Source: Akkermansia muciniphila
GTDB lineage: Bacteria > Verrucomicrobiota > Verrucomicrobiia > Verrucomicrobiales > Akkermansiaceae
Direction of reading: 5' to 3'
Assembly: GCA_945888515.1 (NCBI GenBank)
Contig: CAMDAD010000016.1
Span: 1-62,287, forward strand
Length of the DNA stretch: 62,287 nt
The notes under the pieces are model-generated. The model saw only the letters and a program-made list of their open reading frames with translations, ran no database searches and had not been told where the DNA came from. Positions 1 to 8,540 of the stretch are shown here, piece by piece. The position numbers were made by a program, and so were the translations under genes. Position 1 is the stretch's first letter. Every line of letters starts with the position of its first letter.

Positions 1-47
1 GAAATAGGATGAGAAAAATTATAGCTGAGGGATAGACACGAATGGCA

Positions 48-69
48 GTAGTGACTCCCACTTCGTGGG
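48..69. repeat. REP-like hairpin beside a RAYT gene
   Basis: A GTAG tetranucleotide (48-51) is followed within a few bases by a perfect hairpin: CCCAC (57-61), loop TTC, GTGGG (65-69). It lies just past the 3' end of the neighbouring REP-associated transposase-like gene. A GTAG-type guide followed by a small palindrome is the layout of elements recognised by RAYT proteins. The hairpin could instead act as a weak terminator for that gene. No second copy was found by eye in this window. Confidence 0.35.
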
Positions 70-92
70 CCTGAGCGTTTTGTCACAATATC

Positions 93-1196
93 TTACGTCC
101 GCAAGTCCCGGATGCTCCACAACTGCCCTTTCGCCGCTGCTGCCGCTCCCTTCATCGCCCTGGCTCCATCCTTGCGCTTCGCGCTGAATCGCTCCCGCGC
201 CGCAGCGAAAGCCTCATTCACAAAAGCCTTACTCCCAATCACCGCACCCGCCGTGAAATAGCGGATGCGATACAGCAACATCTCCGCCTCCCGCAACTCC
301 GGCAGCACCGTGTCATGATCGTCCATCTTCGTCGCGTTGGGATCAGGTTTTGCGCCTTTTTGTAGACTCTTCGCCGTCACAGCACGCACTCGTTTCTCCT
401 TCGCCTCTCTCACTTCGTCTCCGGCCCTGCCACTTTTACGCTCGAGTGCCAAGCCCATCATCTTACGATAAATTTTCGCCGCCTCCTTCCACTTTTCCGC
501 CTCAAATCCCACGCCTTTGTGGCTCAGGCACGCGCGTATCAATCCCTCGCGCGCCTTCTTCCCATTCCCCTTGGCACCACCACCCACCGCTTCCCCGTAG
601 CTGCTCCACCGATACTCCGCCGGATCACTCACCATCCCCGCGCGCACCGGATTCAGATCAATGTAAGCCGCCATCGTCCGCGCCGCTATCCCGCTTTCCA
701 CAATCACGCTTTTGTAGCGTTCTTCCCATAATGTTCCTTTGCGCTGATGCGTTGCATTAAACCATCGCGTCATCCGTTGCAGCACGGTCTTCATGAACTG
801 GCTCAGGTCGTGCATCCGATACGTGTAGCGCTCGTGAATTTGCTGCGCATAGGCCGTTAACCCTTTCGTCCGCGCATCCACCAGCTCCTTTTCCACCTCT
901 CCCACCACGCCATCGCTGTAAATCGCCCTCAGGCGTCTGAGCAATTCCTCATCGCTAATTCCCCCCTGCGGCATCGGCGGCACTTCCAAGAGAATGTGAA
1001 AATGATTCGACATGACACAATAGGACAGCAATCGGCAACCGCTGAAGTTCTCATACATCCGCAGGTAAATCCGGAATTGCTCCCGCTCCGCATCCCCCAA
1101 CACAAACCGCCGATCCACCACGCGTGAAATGCAATGGTAAATCGCCGGTTTCACCAGCGAATCCTTCCAAGCAGCCAACCATCGGGAACGTCTCAT
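93..1196 (-). CDS. REP-associated tyrosine transposase-like protein (RAYT, Y1/HUH family)
   Basis: 367 residues, related to IS200/IS605-type Y1 transposases. The metal-binding HUH motif is seen as NHFHILLEV near residue 65. The family hallmark block YIDLNPVRAGMV, followed by YRWSSY, is near residues 180-200. These single-strand DNA nucleases are usually domesticated and associated with REP palindromes rather than forming full insertion sequences. After about residue 210 there is a long Lys/Arg/Ala-rich tail not needed for the core fold. The ATG at 1196 is preceded, in the gene's direction, by two copies of a 24-bp repeat. A GTAG-hairpin lies past the stop. The coding frame is intact, so it may be active. 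Confidence 0.85.
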   Translation of the reverse strand: MRRSRWLAAWKDSLVKPAIYHCISRVVDRRFVLGDAEREQFRIYLRMYENFSGCRLLSYCVMSNHFHILLEVPPMPQGGISDEELLRRLRAIYSDGVVGEVEKELVDARTKGLTAYAQQIHERYTYRMHDLSQFMKTVLQRMTRWFNATHQRKGTLWEERYKSVIVESGIAARTMAAYIDLNPVRAGMVSDPAEYRWSSYGEAVGGGAKGNGKKAREGLIRACLSHKGVGFEAEKWKEAAKIYRKMMGLALERKSGRAGDEVREAKEKRVRAVTAKSLQKGAKPDPNATKMDDHDTVLPELREAEMLLYRIRYFTAGAVIGSKAFVNEAFAAARERFSAKRKDGARAMKGAAAAAKGQLWSIRDLRT

Positions 1197-1240
1197 CTGC
1201 CCACTCTACACTCGTCCAAGTCCGACGCAAGAAGATTTTC

Positions 1241-1294
1241 TGCATTTTGTCTGTCCCCATGCTCTTATGCTGCATTTTGTCTGTCCCCATGCTC
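1241..1294. repeat. 24-bp direct repeat, two copies, 30-bp period
   Basis: TGCATTTTGTCTGTCCCCAT plus GCTC occurs exactly at 1241-1264 and again at 1271-1294, with a 6-bp spacer. Read on the minus strand it is GGGGACAGACAAAATGCA, upstream of the RAYT gene. The second copy abuts the point where an IS256-type transposase fragment loses homology. It may be a transposase-associated recognition repeat or promoter-proximal tandem duplication. Confidence 0.7.
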
Positions 1295-1495
1295 GTGGCG
1301 CTTATGCCTCTTGGCTGAACACAAATCCTCAGCCTCCGCTTGCAATAGCCCGTTGAGCGCCTCCTCCACGGTGCCTCGCACAAATCCCGACAATCCTTCT
1401 TTGAGCTGATTAAAATCAAGCTTAATCACTTCAGGGTTGATCCCGGCTTCTGTTCCTTTATTCTTCTTCTGTTCTTGGTTGGTCTGGTTGTTCAT
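1295..1495 (-). pseudogene. Truncated IS256-family (mutator) transposase, N-terminal fragment
   Basis: From the ATG at 1495 the frame reads into an N-terminus typical of IS256/mutator transposases. It has a stretch like LKEGLSGFVRGTVEEALNGL, then EAEDLCSAKRH. Intact family members run to about 400 residues. Here recognisable homology stops after about 65 residues, where the sequence enters the 24-bp direct repeats. The frame continues a few codons into the repeats before stopping. It is the remnant of an insertion sequence, probably broken by recombination or by arrival of the repeat/RAYT unit. Confidence 0.75.
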
Positions 1496-1608
1496 TTGTT
1501 TCTTTTGACCAAGCCATCTTGACCCTCGGTGCCTGAGTCGGCAGGAAAGCTGCGCTAGTGCCTCGAAATTCTTTGCATTCGTCGTAGTCGAAATTAGACT
1601 GAGGTCAG

Positions 1609-3762
1609 ATGTCCTTTCAATTGTCTAGCGACTATACCCCCAGCGGCGATCAGCATCAGGCGATCGAAAAGCTGGTGCGTTCGTTGGACGTGGGGAATGG
1701 GCATCAGACCCTGCTTGGTGTCACGGGATCGGGCAAGACATTTACGATGGCGAATCTGATCCAGCGGGTGAACAAGCCGACGCTTATCATGAGCCACAAC
1801 AAGACCTTGGCGGCGCAGTTGTATTCGGAATTCCGGAACTTTTTTCCGCACAATGCGGTGGAGTATTTTGTTTCCTACTTCGATTACTACCAGCCCGAGG
1901 CCTACATTCCGCGGACCGATACATTCATTGAAAAAGACTCGTCGATCAATGACGAGATTGAGCGACTGCGGCTGAGCACGATGGGTTCCTTGTTGACACG
2001 GAGTGACACCATCGTGATCGCCTCTGTCTCCTGCATCTACGGCTTGGGCTCGCCCGATGACTACCAGAACATGATGGTGCCCGTGAAGGTCGGCGATGAG
2101 ATCAGTCGTGATCAATTTCTCGCGCAACTCTGCGAGCTGATGTTCGAGCGCAACGACATCGCCTTTGGTCGTGGGAAATTCCGAGTGCGTGGGGATGTGG
2201 TGGAAGCGCATCCTGCTTATTTGGAGCAAACGGCGGTGCGCGTAGAGTTTTTCGGTGATGAAATTGAACGCATCAGTAGCATCGATTCGCTGACGGGCGC
2301 GATCATGGAGCGGCTGGACGACTACATTTTTTTTCCTGCCAAGCAGTTCGCCACGCCGGCGGATAAACTGAAAAGCGCGATGCGGACGATTCAGCAAGAA
2401 CTACACGATCGCGTGGAAATGCTCGAAGCCCAAAATAAGCTGCTAGAGGCGCAGCGTATTAAGATGCGCACGGACTACGATCTGGAGATGATGCGGGAAA
2501 TGGGCTTCTGCCAGGGCATCGAAAACTATTCCCGCCACATCACCGGTCGCGAGCCGGGGGCGAGGCCCTACACCTTGCTCGATTTCTTCCCGGAAGATTA
2601 CCTTCTGTTAGTGGACGAAAGCCACGTCACCATCCCGCAGATCGGCGGCATGTATGAGGGTGACAAGTCGCGCAAAACCGTTCTCGTAGAACACGGCTTC
2701 CGCCTGCCCAGTGCGCTGGATAACCGGCCGCTGAAGTTTGCTGAATTCATGCAAATGACCAAGCAGCGCGTTTATGTCAGTGCGACACCCGGTGCCTTTG
2801 AACAAGTAAATTCCCGGCCCGACAACAAGGGCTACATCGATGTGAAAACACGGCCTGAGCAGGTCGGCTACGTTAATCGAAAAAAACTTAACATCAGGCC
2901 CAGCGGTGCCGACGACCCGATCGAGTCCTTTGCGGTCACGCGCGCGGGATTTCCGTTAGTGGTCGAACAAATCATTCGCCCGACTGGTCTGCTCGATCCG
3001 GTGATTCATTTGCGTGAGCTGAAAGGGCAGATTGATGAAACGATAGAACTCTGCCGCCAGCGGGTGGCACGTGGCGAACGAGCGTTGGTCACGACCCTAA
3101 CGAAAAAGACTGCCGAAGATCTATCGGAATACCTGCAGAACACCGGACTGAAAGTGCGCTACATTCATGCGGACATTGATACCATCGAGCGCGTGGAAAT
3201 TCTCCGCCAACTCCGCTCCGGAGCCTGTGATGTGCTTGTCGGCATCAACCTGCTACGCGAGGGGCTGGATCTGCCGGAAGTCTCGCTGGTGTGCATCCTA
3301 GATGCCGATAAAGAAGGCTTCCTCCGCAATGACACCTCGCTGATTCAGACGGCGGGACGCGCGGCGAGGCATGTGAATGGCGAGTGCTATCTCTTCTGCG
3401 ACACGGTTACCGATTCCATCCAGGCGTTGCTCGATATCACGACCAAACGTCGCGAGAAACAACAAGCTCACAACGAAGCGCACGGCATCACGCCGCAGAG
3501 TGTAGTGCGTGCTGTGCAGGAGTCATTGCAAGTGGAAGTCCCTGGTGCTGCGACGAAAGAAACGGGAACCCTACTGGCCTCCGAGGACGAAGTTGCCTAC
3601 AACGTGCCCAGTGTCATCGCACAACTTGAGGCGCAGATGCGCGAGGCTTCTGCGCAATTGGAATTTGAGCTCGCCGCTCACCTGCGCGATCAGATCAAGG
3701 CATTACGCGACAATCAAGGGATCGTCCCTGCCACGCAGTTGCCCGTGCGGCGGAAAAAGTGA
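1609..3762 (+). CDS. uvrB: Excinuclease ABC subunit B (UvrB)
   Basis: Nucleotide excision repair helicase-like damage-verification subunit, 717 residues (E. coli 673). Walker A GVTGSGKT is at 37-44, the beta-hairpin region around YFDYYQPEAY at about 86-115, and Walker B DESH at 336-339. The SATPG motif is at 391-395, the C-terminal helicase motifs include INLLREGLDLPEV and QTAGRAAR, and a UVR coiled-coil that contacts UvrC lies at about 665-705. Between SATPG and IIRPTGLLDP there are about 46 residues more than in E. coli UvrB. The ATG has GAGG a few bases upstream. uvrC lies 8.5 kb away on the same strand. Confidence 0.98.
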   Translation: MSFQLSSDYTPSGDQHQAIEKLVRSLDVGNGHQTLLGVTGSGKTFTMANLIQRVNKPTLIMSHNKTLAAQLYSEFRNFFPHNAVEYFVSYFDYYQPEAYIPRTDTFIEKDSSINDEIERLRLSTMGSLLTRSDTIVIASVSCIYGLGSPDDYQNMMVPVKVGDEISRDQFLAQLCELMFERNDIAFGRGKFRVRGDVVEAHPAYLEQTAVRVEFFGDEIERISSIDSLTGAIMERLDDYIFFPAKQFATPADKLKSAMRTIQQELHDRVEMLEAQNKLLEAQRIKMRTDYDLEMMREMGFCQGIENYSRHITGREPGARPYTLLDFFPEDYLLLVDESHVTIPQIGGMYEGDKSRKTVLVEHGFRLPSALDNRPLKFAEFMQMTKQRVYVSATPGAFEQVNSRPDNKGYIDVKTRPEQVGYVNRKKLNIRPSGADDPIESFAVTRAGFPLVVEQIIRPTGLLDPVIHLRELKGQIDETIELCRQRVARGERALVTTLTKKTAEDLSEYLQNTGLKVRYIHADIDTIERVEILRQLRSGACDVLVGINLLREGLDLPEVSLVCILDADKEGFLRNDTSLIQTAGRAARHVNGECYLFCDTVTDSIQALLDITTKRREKQQAHNEAHGITPQSVVRAVQESLQVEVPGAATKETGTLLASEDEVAYNVPSVIAQLEAQMREASAQLEFELAAHLRDQIKALRDNQGIVPATQLPVRRKK

Positions 3763-3847
3763 GGTGGAGATTTTGTTTTTTGCAGGCTGGACAAGCTGCC
3801 TTGAAACTTATACTGCTTTGGTTGTGAAGACCCTCTACTTTTCCCGT

Positions 3848-4537
3848 ATGAGCCGCCGCAGAACTGCGCGTGGATTTACCCTTGTGGAACTACTCGTGGT
3901 GATCGCCATCATTGCCGTATTGGCGACATTGATTTTCGGGGCGGTGAGAAGTGCTACTTTGAAAGCGCAGAAAGTGCGCTGCCTCGGTGCCATTCGTGAC
4001 ATCAACACGGCTTTGCAGACGTTCAATTCTGATTACATGCGCCCACCGATTCCCCCCGGTATTGTGCCTGGCACGCTGGCTGATGTGACTTTTGGTGACG
4101 TTGGAGGTCAATACACGAACGATTACATCGTCTCCGTGTTGGAGGGAGAAGATAAGGCTTTTTCCTTTTCGGGAGGAGACTGGAGCACGAGAAATACCAA
4201 TCCCAAGCTAGAAGAATATATGATTTTCCCGCGGAATCTGGAAAAGAAAAACGGGGTGAACAACATACAGGGCGACGCTACCTTTGGTCATATCCTCGAT
4301 CCGTGGGGTAGTCCGTTCATGATTGCTATCAATGTGCCGCCTTTCACCAGCGAACGCAGTGCTGGCATGAATGACAAGTGGATGGAGACCTTTGGAAAAG
4401 GTGTGTATCCTGACTCAGAGCCGCGCAACGAGCCGTTCGTGATTTGGTCCTATGGTCGTGATAAACTGAAAGGCACAGGAGGAAAATCTGGCAGCAACAA
4501 TCGCTTGGATAAATCCGACGACGTGGTTTCCTGGTAA
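3848..4537 (+). CDS. Type II secretion/pilin-like prepilin protein
   Basis: 229 residues with a class III prepilin leader: short basic start (MSRRRTARG), then the peptidase/methylation site G-FTLVELLVVIAIIAVL. Cleavage after Gly and N-methylation of Phe are expected. The hydrophobic helix anchors the protein in the inner membrane or a pseudopilus. The C-terminal half is soluble, with phrases such as ILDPWGSPFMIAIN and VIWSYGRDK that recur in verrucomicrobial/planctomycete GspG-like pseudopilins. The ATG at 3848 puts the leader at the usual length; a longer upstream open frame lacks sense. No other secretion genes adjoin it, so it is probably a free-standing minor pseudopilin. Confidence 0.85.
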   Translation: MSRRRTARGFTLVELLVVIAIIAVLATLIFGAVRSATLKAQKVRCLGAIRDINTALQTFNSDYMRPPIPPGIVPGTLADVTFGDVGGQYTNDYIVSVLEGEDKAFSFSGGDWSTRNTNPKLEEYMIFPRNLEKKNGVNNIQGDATFGHILDPWGSPFMIAINVPPFTSERSAGMNDKWMETFGKGVYPDSEPRNEPFVIWSYGRDKLKGTGGKSGSNNRLDKSDDVVSW

Positions 4538-4578
4538 GCTGTCCTTGTCAAAATGGTTTCCCGATAGTATGCAGCGGC

Positions 4579-5499
4579 ATGGCGAACATGCGAGCTGGTG
4601 TAGCGGGGGCGGGGGCAATGGGTCGGAATCACGCGCGGATTTACTCCTTGCTCGGCGGCGTAGAATTGGCTGCGGTATACGATGCTGACCGCTCGCGCGC
4701 CGAGGCTGTGGTTGCGGAGTTCGGCGGGAGAGCAGTTGATACTTTAGAGGAACTGGCTTCCTGCTGTGACCTTGCCAGCGTCGCCGTGCCGACGGTGGCG
4801 CACCGCGTGGTCGGATGTTTTCTGTTAGAAAAAGGTGTCCATGTTCTGATTGAAAAGCCCATCGCGGCGACAGTAGCGGATGCGCAGGCTTTGGTCGATA
4901 CCTCACGCCGTTGTGAGAAGCTCTTGGCCGTGGGGCATGTGGAGCGTTTTAATCCAGTGCTGAAACAACTCGAAGATCGGCTGAGTAAACCACGTTTCAT
5001 CGAGGCGCATCGCCTGTCGCCATTTCCGAACCGCAGCATGGACATAGGCGTCGTGCTGGATCTGATGATTCACGATCTGGAAGTGATTCTCCACTTGGTG
5101 AAGAGCCCTGTGGTGGGTATCGATGCAGTGGGCGTATCGGTTCTGACCTCTACCGAAGACATTGCCAACGCGCGTTTGCGTTTTGAGAACGGCTGCGTTG
5201 CCAATGTCACCGCTAGTCGCATCAGCCCCGAACGCATGCGCAAGATTCGAGTGTTTCAGGAGGACTGTTATTTGTCGCTCGATTATCAGCAACAGGAAGG
5301 GCAGATGTTTGCCAAAGTGGATACGGGCATTGCCAAGTTCGATGTAGAAATTGAAAAGGGAGAGCCGTTGATGGGCGAGCTGCAATCCTTTGTGGATGCG
5401 GTAGCGCGTGGTGAAAAGCCAGCGGTGACTGGGCAACAAGGATTGGCCGCGCTGGAGTTGGCACTGAAAGTCACCGAGCTCGCGCGATTGGGCGTATGA
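4579..5499 (+). CDS. Gfo/Idh/MocA family NAD(P)-dependent oxidoreductase, GnnA-like
   Basis: 306 residues. The N-terminal Rossmann fold has the dinucleotide motif GAGAMGRNH (about 10-18). EKPIAAT (about 92-98) is the family's EKP catalytic block. GHVERFNPVL and DLMIHDLEV follow, including the conserved His. The run IEAHRLSPFPNR, VLDLMIHD and NVTASRIS closely resembles UDP-GlcNAc 3-dehydrogenases (GnnA) that begin synthesis of amide-linked lipid A in some bacteria. The partner aminotransferase is not adjacent, so the substrate is inferred only. It is tail-to-tail with holB, 5 bp away. Confidence 0.85.
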   Translation: MANMRAGVAGAGAMGRNHARIYSLLGGVELAAVYDADRSRAEAVVAEFGGRAVDTLEELASCCDLASVAVPTVAHRVVGCFLLEKGVHVLIEKPIAATVADAQALVDTSRRCEKLLAVGHVERFNPVLKQLEDRLSKPRFIEAHRLSPFPNRSMDIGVVLDLMIHDLEVILHLVKSPVVGIDAVGVSVLTSTEDIANARLRFENGCVANVTASRISPERMRKIRVFQEDCYLSLDYQQQEGQMFAKVDTGIAKFDVEIEKGEPLMGELQSFVDAVARGEKPAVTGQQGLAALELALKVTELARLGV

Positions 5500-5504
5500 T
5501 TGTT

Positions 5505-6512
5505 TCAACCGAAGGCCTTGAGAAAACCGCACTCGAGGGCGAGTTGTTCGCTGGCGTTGGTTTCCAGCGTGGCGCGCAGGTCTTCTAGCGCTTGCACGCG
5601 TCTGAGCAAAGACGCGGTGCTTTCTGACTCACCGAGCTTGGCGATGAGCGAGGCGACTTCGGGAAAATCCTCACAGGGAGCGCCTGCTTTGCAGCGCAGG
5701 GCATCGGCCATCCAGGCCATCATGATATCGAAAAATCGGGATCTTTCGCCGAGATACGCCGAGCGTTTCGCAGCTTCGTGAAATTCTTCTCGCTCCTTGA
5801 GCCAAGCACCATCGGTGGTCTGAGCGTATTTTTTCTTTTCGCTGCTGTGGGTGGCATCTTCTTCGCTTTCGAGCTCTTTTTTGCGTTGATCTAACACTTC
5901 CGCGAAGCAGTTCTTGATGGTCAGTGCACCCCAGGGTGTGCCGAAGGAAGCGCTGGCCACATGATTCATCGTTTCGATTAATGCCTCGCCCCCATCGGCG
6001 CGGTAGTCGGTTTTTCCCATCAAAGGCAGCTGGACGCAGCGGGAGAGAATGGTGGGCAGCAGGGCCTGAGGTTGGGCGGTGAGCAGCATCAACAGGGTGT
6101 TGTTCGGTGGCTCCTCCAAGGTTTTGAGAAACGCATTTTGCGACTGCTGATTCATACGGTCACAGTCGACAATGACCACGATTTTCCATGTTCCGTGAGC
6201 TACTGCCATGTGCAAGCGGTTCTCCGCCTCACGAATGCTATCGACATCGATGATCCTCGATTTTTTTTCCGGGCGCAGCACCTGCACTGCATCGCATTCC
6301 TGTTCTTCGAGAGGCAGCGGATCGCTGACAATAGGGTCACCAAACAGATCCGTGCCCGACGCGTTGTTCCCTTGCAGCAACCAAGAAATTTTTGCAGCGA
6401 GTTGCGACTTTCCCGAGTCGCGCGGACCGGAAATTAGCAAGGCATGGGCAAGTCGTCCGTTTTCAAACGCGCGGGCGATGTGTTCATACGCTTGATCGGG
6501 AAGAAAGGGCAT
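5505..6512 (-). CDS. holB: DNA polymerase III delta' subunit-like clamp-loader ATPase
   Basis: 335 residues, a member of the clamp-loader AAA+ family. Walker A GPRDSGKS is at 29-36. The Walker B-like region IVVIVDCDRMN is followed by NAFLKTLEEPP and the SRC arginine-finger motif in TILSRCVQLP, the normal order for delta'. The usual zinc-binding Cys cluster of gamma/tau is not seen, which fits delta'. The C-terminal part (about 200-335) is the helical collar. It is transcribed after the Minf_1886-family gene with a 3-bp gap, so the two are probably co-translated. Confidence 0.9.
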   Translation of the reverse strand: MPFLPDQAYEHIARAFENGRLAHALLISGPRDSGKSQLAAKISWLLQGNNASGTDLFGDPIVSDPLPLEEQECDAVQVLRPEKKSRIIDVDSIREAENRLHMAVAHGTWKIVVIVDCDRMNQQSQNAFLKTLEEPPNNTLLMLLTAQPQALLPTILSRCVQLPLMGKTDYRADGGEALIETMNHVASASFGTPWGALTIKNCFAEVLDQRKKELESEEDATHSSEKKKYAQTTDGAWLKEREEFHEAAKRSAYLGERSRFFDIMMAWMADALRCKAGAPCEDFPEVASLIAKLGESESTASLLRRVQALEDLRATLETNASEQLALECGFLKAFG

Positions 6513-6515
6513 GGC

Positions 6516-6926
6516 TCAACTCCTAGGCAGTAAGTGGCATGATGATTGAGGGAGAAAAGGCACCACAAAGGCATGCTCGAACGAGTAAACATTAGCGAAA
6601 TCTTCTTTGGTATCGGAGTCCTGTTTGCCGAAGACCTGTTCTTCGATCAGCAGAAAAACCATATCGCCCACATCGGAGCAGCTGTGGAGGCCCCATTCGC
6701 TGAGCAGTGTGGAAGCCATAGGACCGAACTGCTGTAAAGCGAGTTCGCGGAAGCCAGTCAGCAGTTCAGAGCCGCTCACGTGGCGGGCACGTCCTTGATT
6801 CGATTCCATCACGCTTTTGAGTGTGTGATCGAGCGCTTCCTTCAGAAAAATATAGGCGGCGGGATGGAAACGGGAATCACGTTTCACAATCGCTTCAATG
6901 GCATGCTCAAAGGGCAGTGCTTGCAT
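6516..6926 (-). CDS. Minf_1886 family protein
   Basis: 136-residue protein matching the small Minf_1886 family of Verrucomicrobia and Planctomycetes. The conserved opening is FEHAIEAIVKRDSRFHPAAY, followed by SGSELLTGFRELALQQFG and a GLHSCSDVGDMVF block. No catalytic motif or membrane segment is visible and the function is unknown. It sits immediately upstream of holB in one transcription unit. This placement suggests, but does not show, a link to replication. Confidence 0.85.
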   Translation of the reverse strand: MQALPFEHAIEAIVKRDSRFHPAAYIFLKEALDHTLKSVMESNQGRARHVSGSELLTGFRELALQQFGPMASTLLSEWGLHSCSDVGDMVFLLIEEQVFGKQDSDTKEDFANVYSFEHAFVVPFLPQSSCHLLPRS

Positions 6927-6994
6927 AGAGGGATGAGTAACCGATTTTTACCGAACCGTAAAGCTGTTAGGTGGAGAAAACGGAATTTGTTCAC

Positions 6995-7984
6995 TCAGAG
7001 CGCACCAAGAAAAAAATCACAGATGTCTGCGTAGAGTTCGGTAGAGCCCTTGGCCAGCACGTCGTGGTGCGCGGCTGATGGAATGATCCGCAGGGTTTTT
7101 TTCTCGTGCGGGACGGCGTCGAATAGCTGCTCTGCGGCAGAGACGGGGATGAAACGATCCGCTTCACCGTGACAGAGGAACACAGGACAATCGATGAGAG
7201 TTGCGGCGTTCAGTGGACTGATGTCATGTGGGAAAAAACCACTTTGGCAATAAATGCCCATCGCGCAGGCGCGCGTCGTTAGCGGCGTGAGATCGCGGAT
7301 CACAAAAGGCAGATGAGCGGCGGACGCCTCGATCGGCTGGTCGAGTGATGCAAAGGAGCAAACGCTCGCGACAGCGCGCACGGGCCACTGAGGATTCGCG
7401 GCGGCCTGCAATGCGATGGCGGCGCCTTGCGATACGCCAAAGAGAAAGAGGGGTTCTCTGGCTTCAGGGTGTTTCGTTAGGAAATCATTCCACACGCTGG
7501 TGAGCATATTCCTTTCGGTATGACCGAAGGTGGCATGCGGTGCGGGGTGCTGACCATGTCCCGGCAGGTCCAAGCAGAGGCAACGGAATCCGACAGCGCA
7601 AAAGCGCTCGCTGATGGGCAGATGATCTTCCTTGCAGCCTTTGTGACCATGCAAGAGCACAACCGTGCCGCGCAGGGTGCCCCAAGGAGAGATCTTAGTC
7701 CCTCGATTGCGGAGTGCCGCCCTCACATCCAGCGCTTTTTTCCCCCGTGGTGCCGAGCTTGGTTCACAGATCAGGCAAGGGGTGCCATTACTGCTTGTAA
7801 ATCGCGTCACCTTCATGCCGTGAGAGTCAGGATTTTCTAGCCATGCATGATGCCAGGTTTCTGTTGTGCGACGCGGTGGTGAGAGCGTGGCACGGGATCC
7901 GACAACGGCAACGCATGCGAGCAATAGCAAAAGCACCATACTAGTAATGACCAGCAAGCGATAAAATAGACGGTAAGCAAGCAT
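6995..7984 (-). CDS. Membrane-anchored alpha/beta hydrolase
   Basis: 329 residues. A hydrophobic segment at about 8-30 (LFYRLLVITSMVLLLLLACV) is an uncleaved signal anchor or signal peptide, placing the enzyme outside the cytoplasm or on the membrane. The fold signatures are LLHGHKGCKEDH (oxyanion loop), the nucleophile elbow GVSQG, a late Asp in CHGEADRFIP and a His in SAAHHDV. Together these give a complete Ser-Asp-His triad. The substrate is unknown. It follows the zinc-ribbon membrane protein gene by 21 bp and is probably in the same operon. Confidence 0.85.
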   Translation of the reverse strand: MLAYRLFYRLLVITSMVLLLLLACVAVVGSRATLSPPRRTTETWHHAWLENPDSHGMKVTRFTSSNGTPCLICEPSSAPRGKKALDVRAALRNRGTKISPWGTLRGTVVLLHGHKGCKEDHLPISERFCAVGFRCLCLDLPGHGQHPAPHATFGHTERNMLTSVWNDFLTKHPEAREPLFLFGVSQGAAIALQAAANPQWPVRAVASVCSFASLDQPIEASAAHLPFVIRDLTPLTTRACAMGIYCQSGFFPHDISPLNAATLIDCPVFLCHGEADRFIPVSAAEQLFDAVPHEKKTLRIIPSAAHHDVLAKGSTELYADICDFFLGAL

Positions 7985-8005
7985 GGCAGGATATTTCGGA
8001 ATGAC

Positions 8006-8461
8006 CTATTCTGATTCAGGTAGCTTTCTTTCTGATCGGCTCATTTTCAGCAAATCATAGCGTGTGCCGCAATACATACAGCGAAACTTCTGGGTGCAGG
8101 CGATACTGAGAACCGCAGTGAAGCCTTCCGTGAGAGGTCCTAGCGCGAACGATCGTTTGTGCGCGAGGGCGCCGCTGTTGTGCAAGGGCGTACCGAAACA
8201 AAGTGGGCAGCGTGCAGAGCGGCGTTTGGAGTATGAGAGGATGAGAGTTACGACACAGCAAGACGCACCGACAACGATGATGCGGGTGAAGGCAGCGTAG
8301 TTGGCTGATTTGTAATAGAGGAAAAAAAGTACGATGGCTGCTAGCGTGGAGAATACGCAAAACAAATGCAGGATCGTCCAGAAGGTGGCGAGATAGTAAC
8401 TTGTGCGGTAAGGAACGGAGCGATACCGCCGCGAGGATGTAGCAGCTTCAGAAGGACTCAT
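8006..8461 (-). CDS. Small membrane protein with zinc-ribbon cysteines
   Basis: 151 residues, family not recognised. Two predicted membrane helices lie at about 23-48 and 58-78. A soluble C-terminal part follows with CPLC and CMYC pairs about 40 residues apart, arranged like a zinc ribbon or rubredoxin-like knuckle. The final residues are charged. The gene lies between the TPR protein gene and the hydrolase gene on the same strand. A role in sensing or assembly at the membrane is possible but unsupported. Confidence 0.7.
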   Translation of the reverse strand: MSPSEAATSSRRYRSVPYRTSYYLATFWTILHLFCVFSTLAAIVLFFLYYKSANYAAFTRIIVVGASCCVVTLILSYSKRRSARCPLCFGTPLHNSGALAHKRSFALGPLTEGFTAVLSIACTQKFRCMYCGTRYDLLKMSRSERKLPESE

Positions 8462-8540
8462 TGGGACGCAAGTTGGGGAGTCGCATGCAGAGAAAAAAGG
8501 TAACTTTCAGAACATACATATTCGTAGAGGTGATTTTCGA

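Noticed and set aside
350-760. Plus-strand open frames inside the RAYT gene.
   Set aside because: Composition shadows of the minus-strand gene, with no recognisable protein pattern or start signal.
3509-3847. Extension of the pseudopilin frame upstream into uvrB.
   Set aside because: It would overlap uvrB by over 250 bp and place the prepilin leader internally; the ATG at 3848 gives a normal leader.
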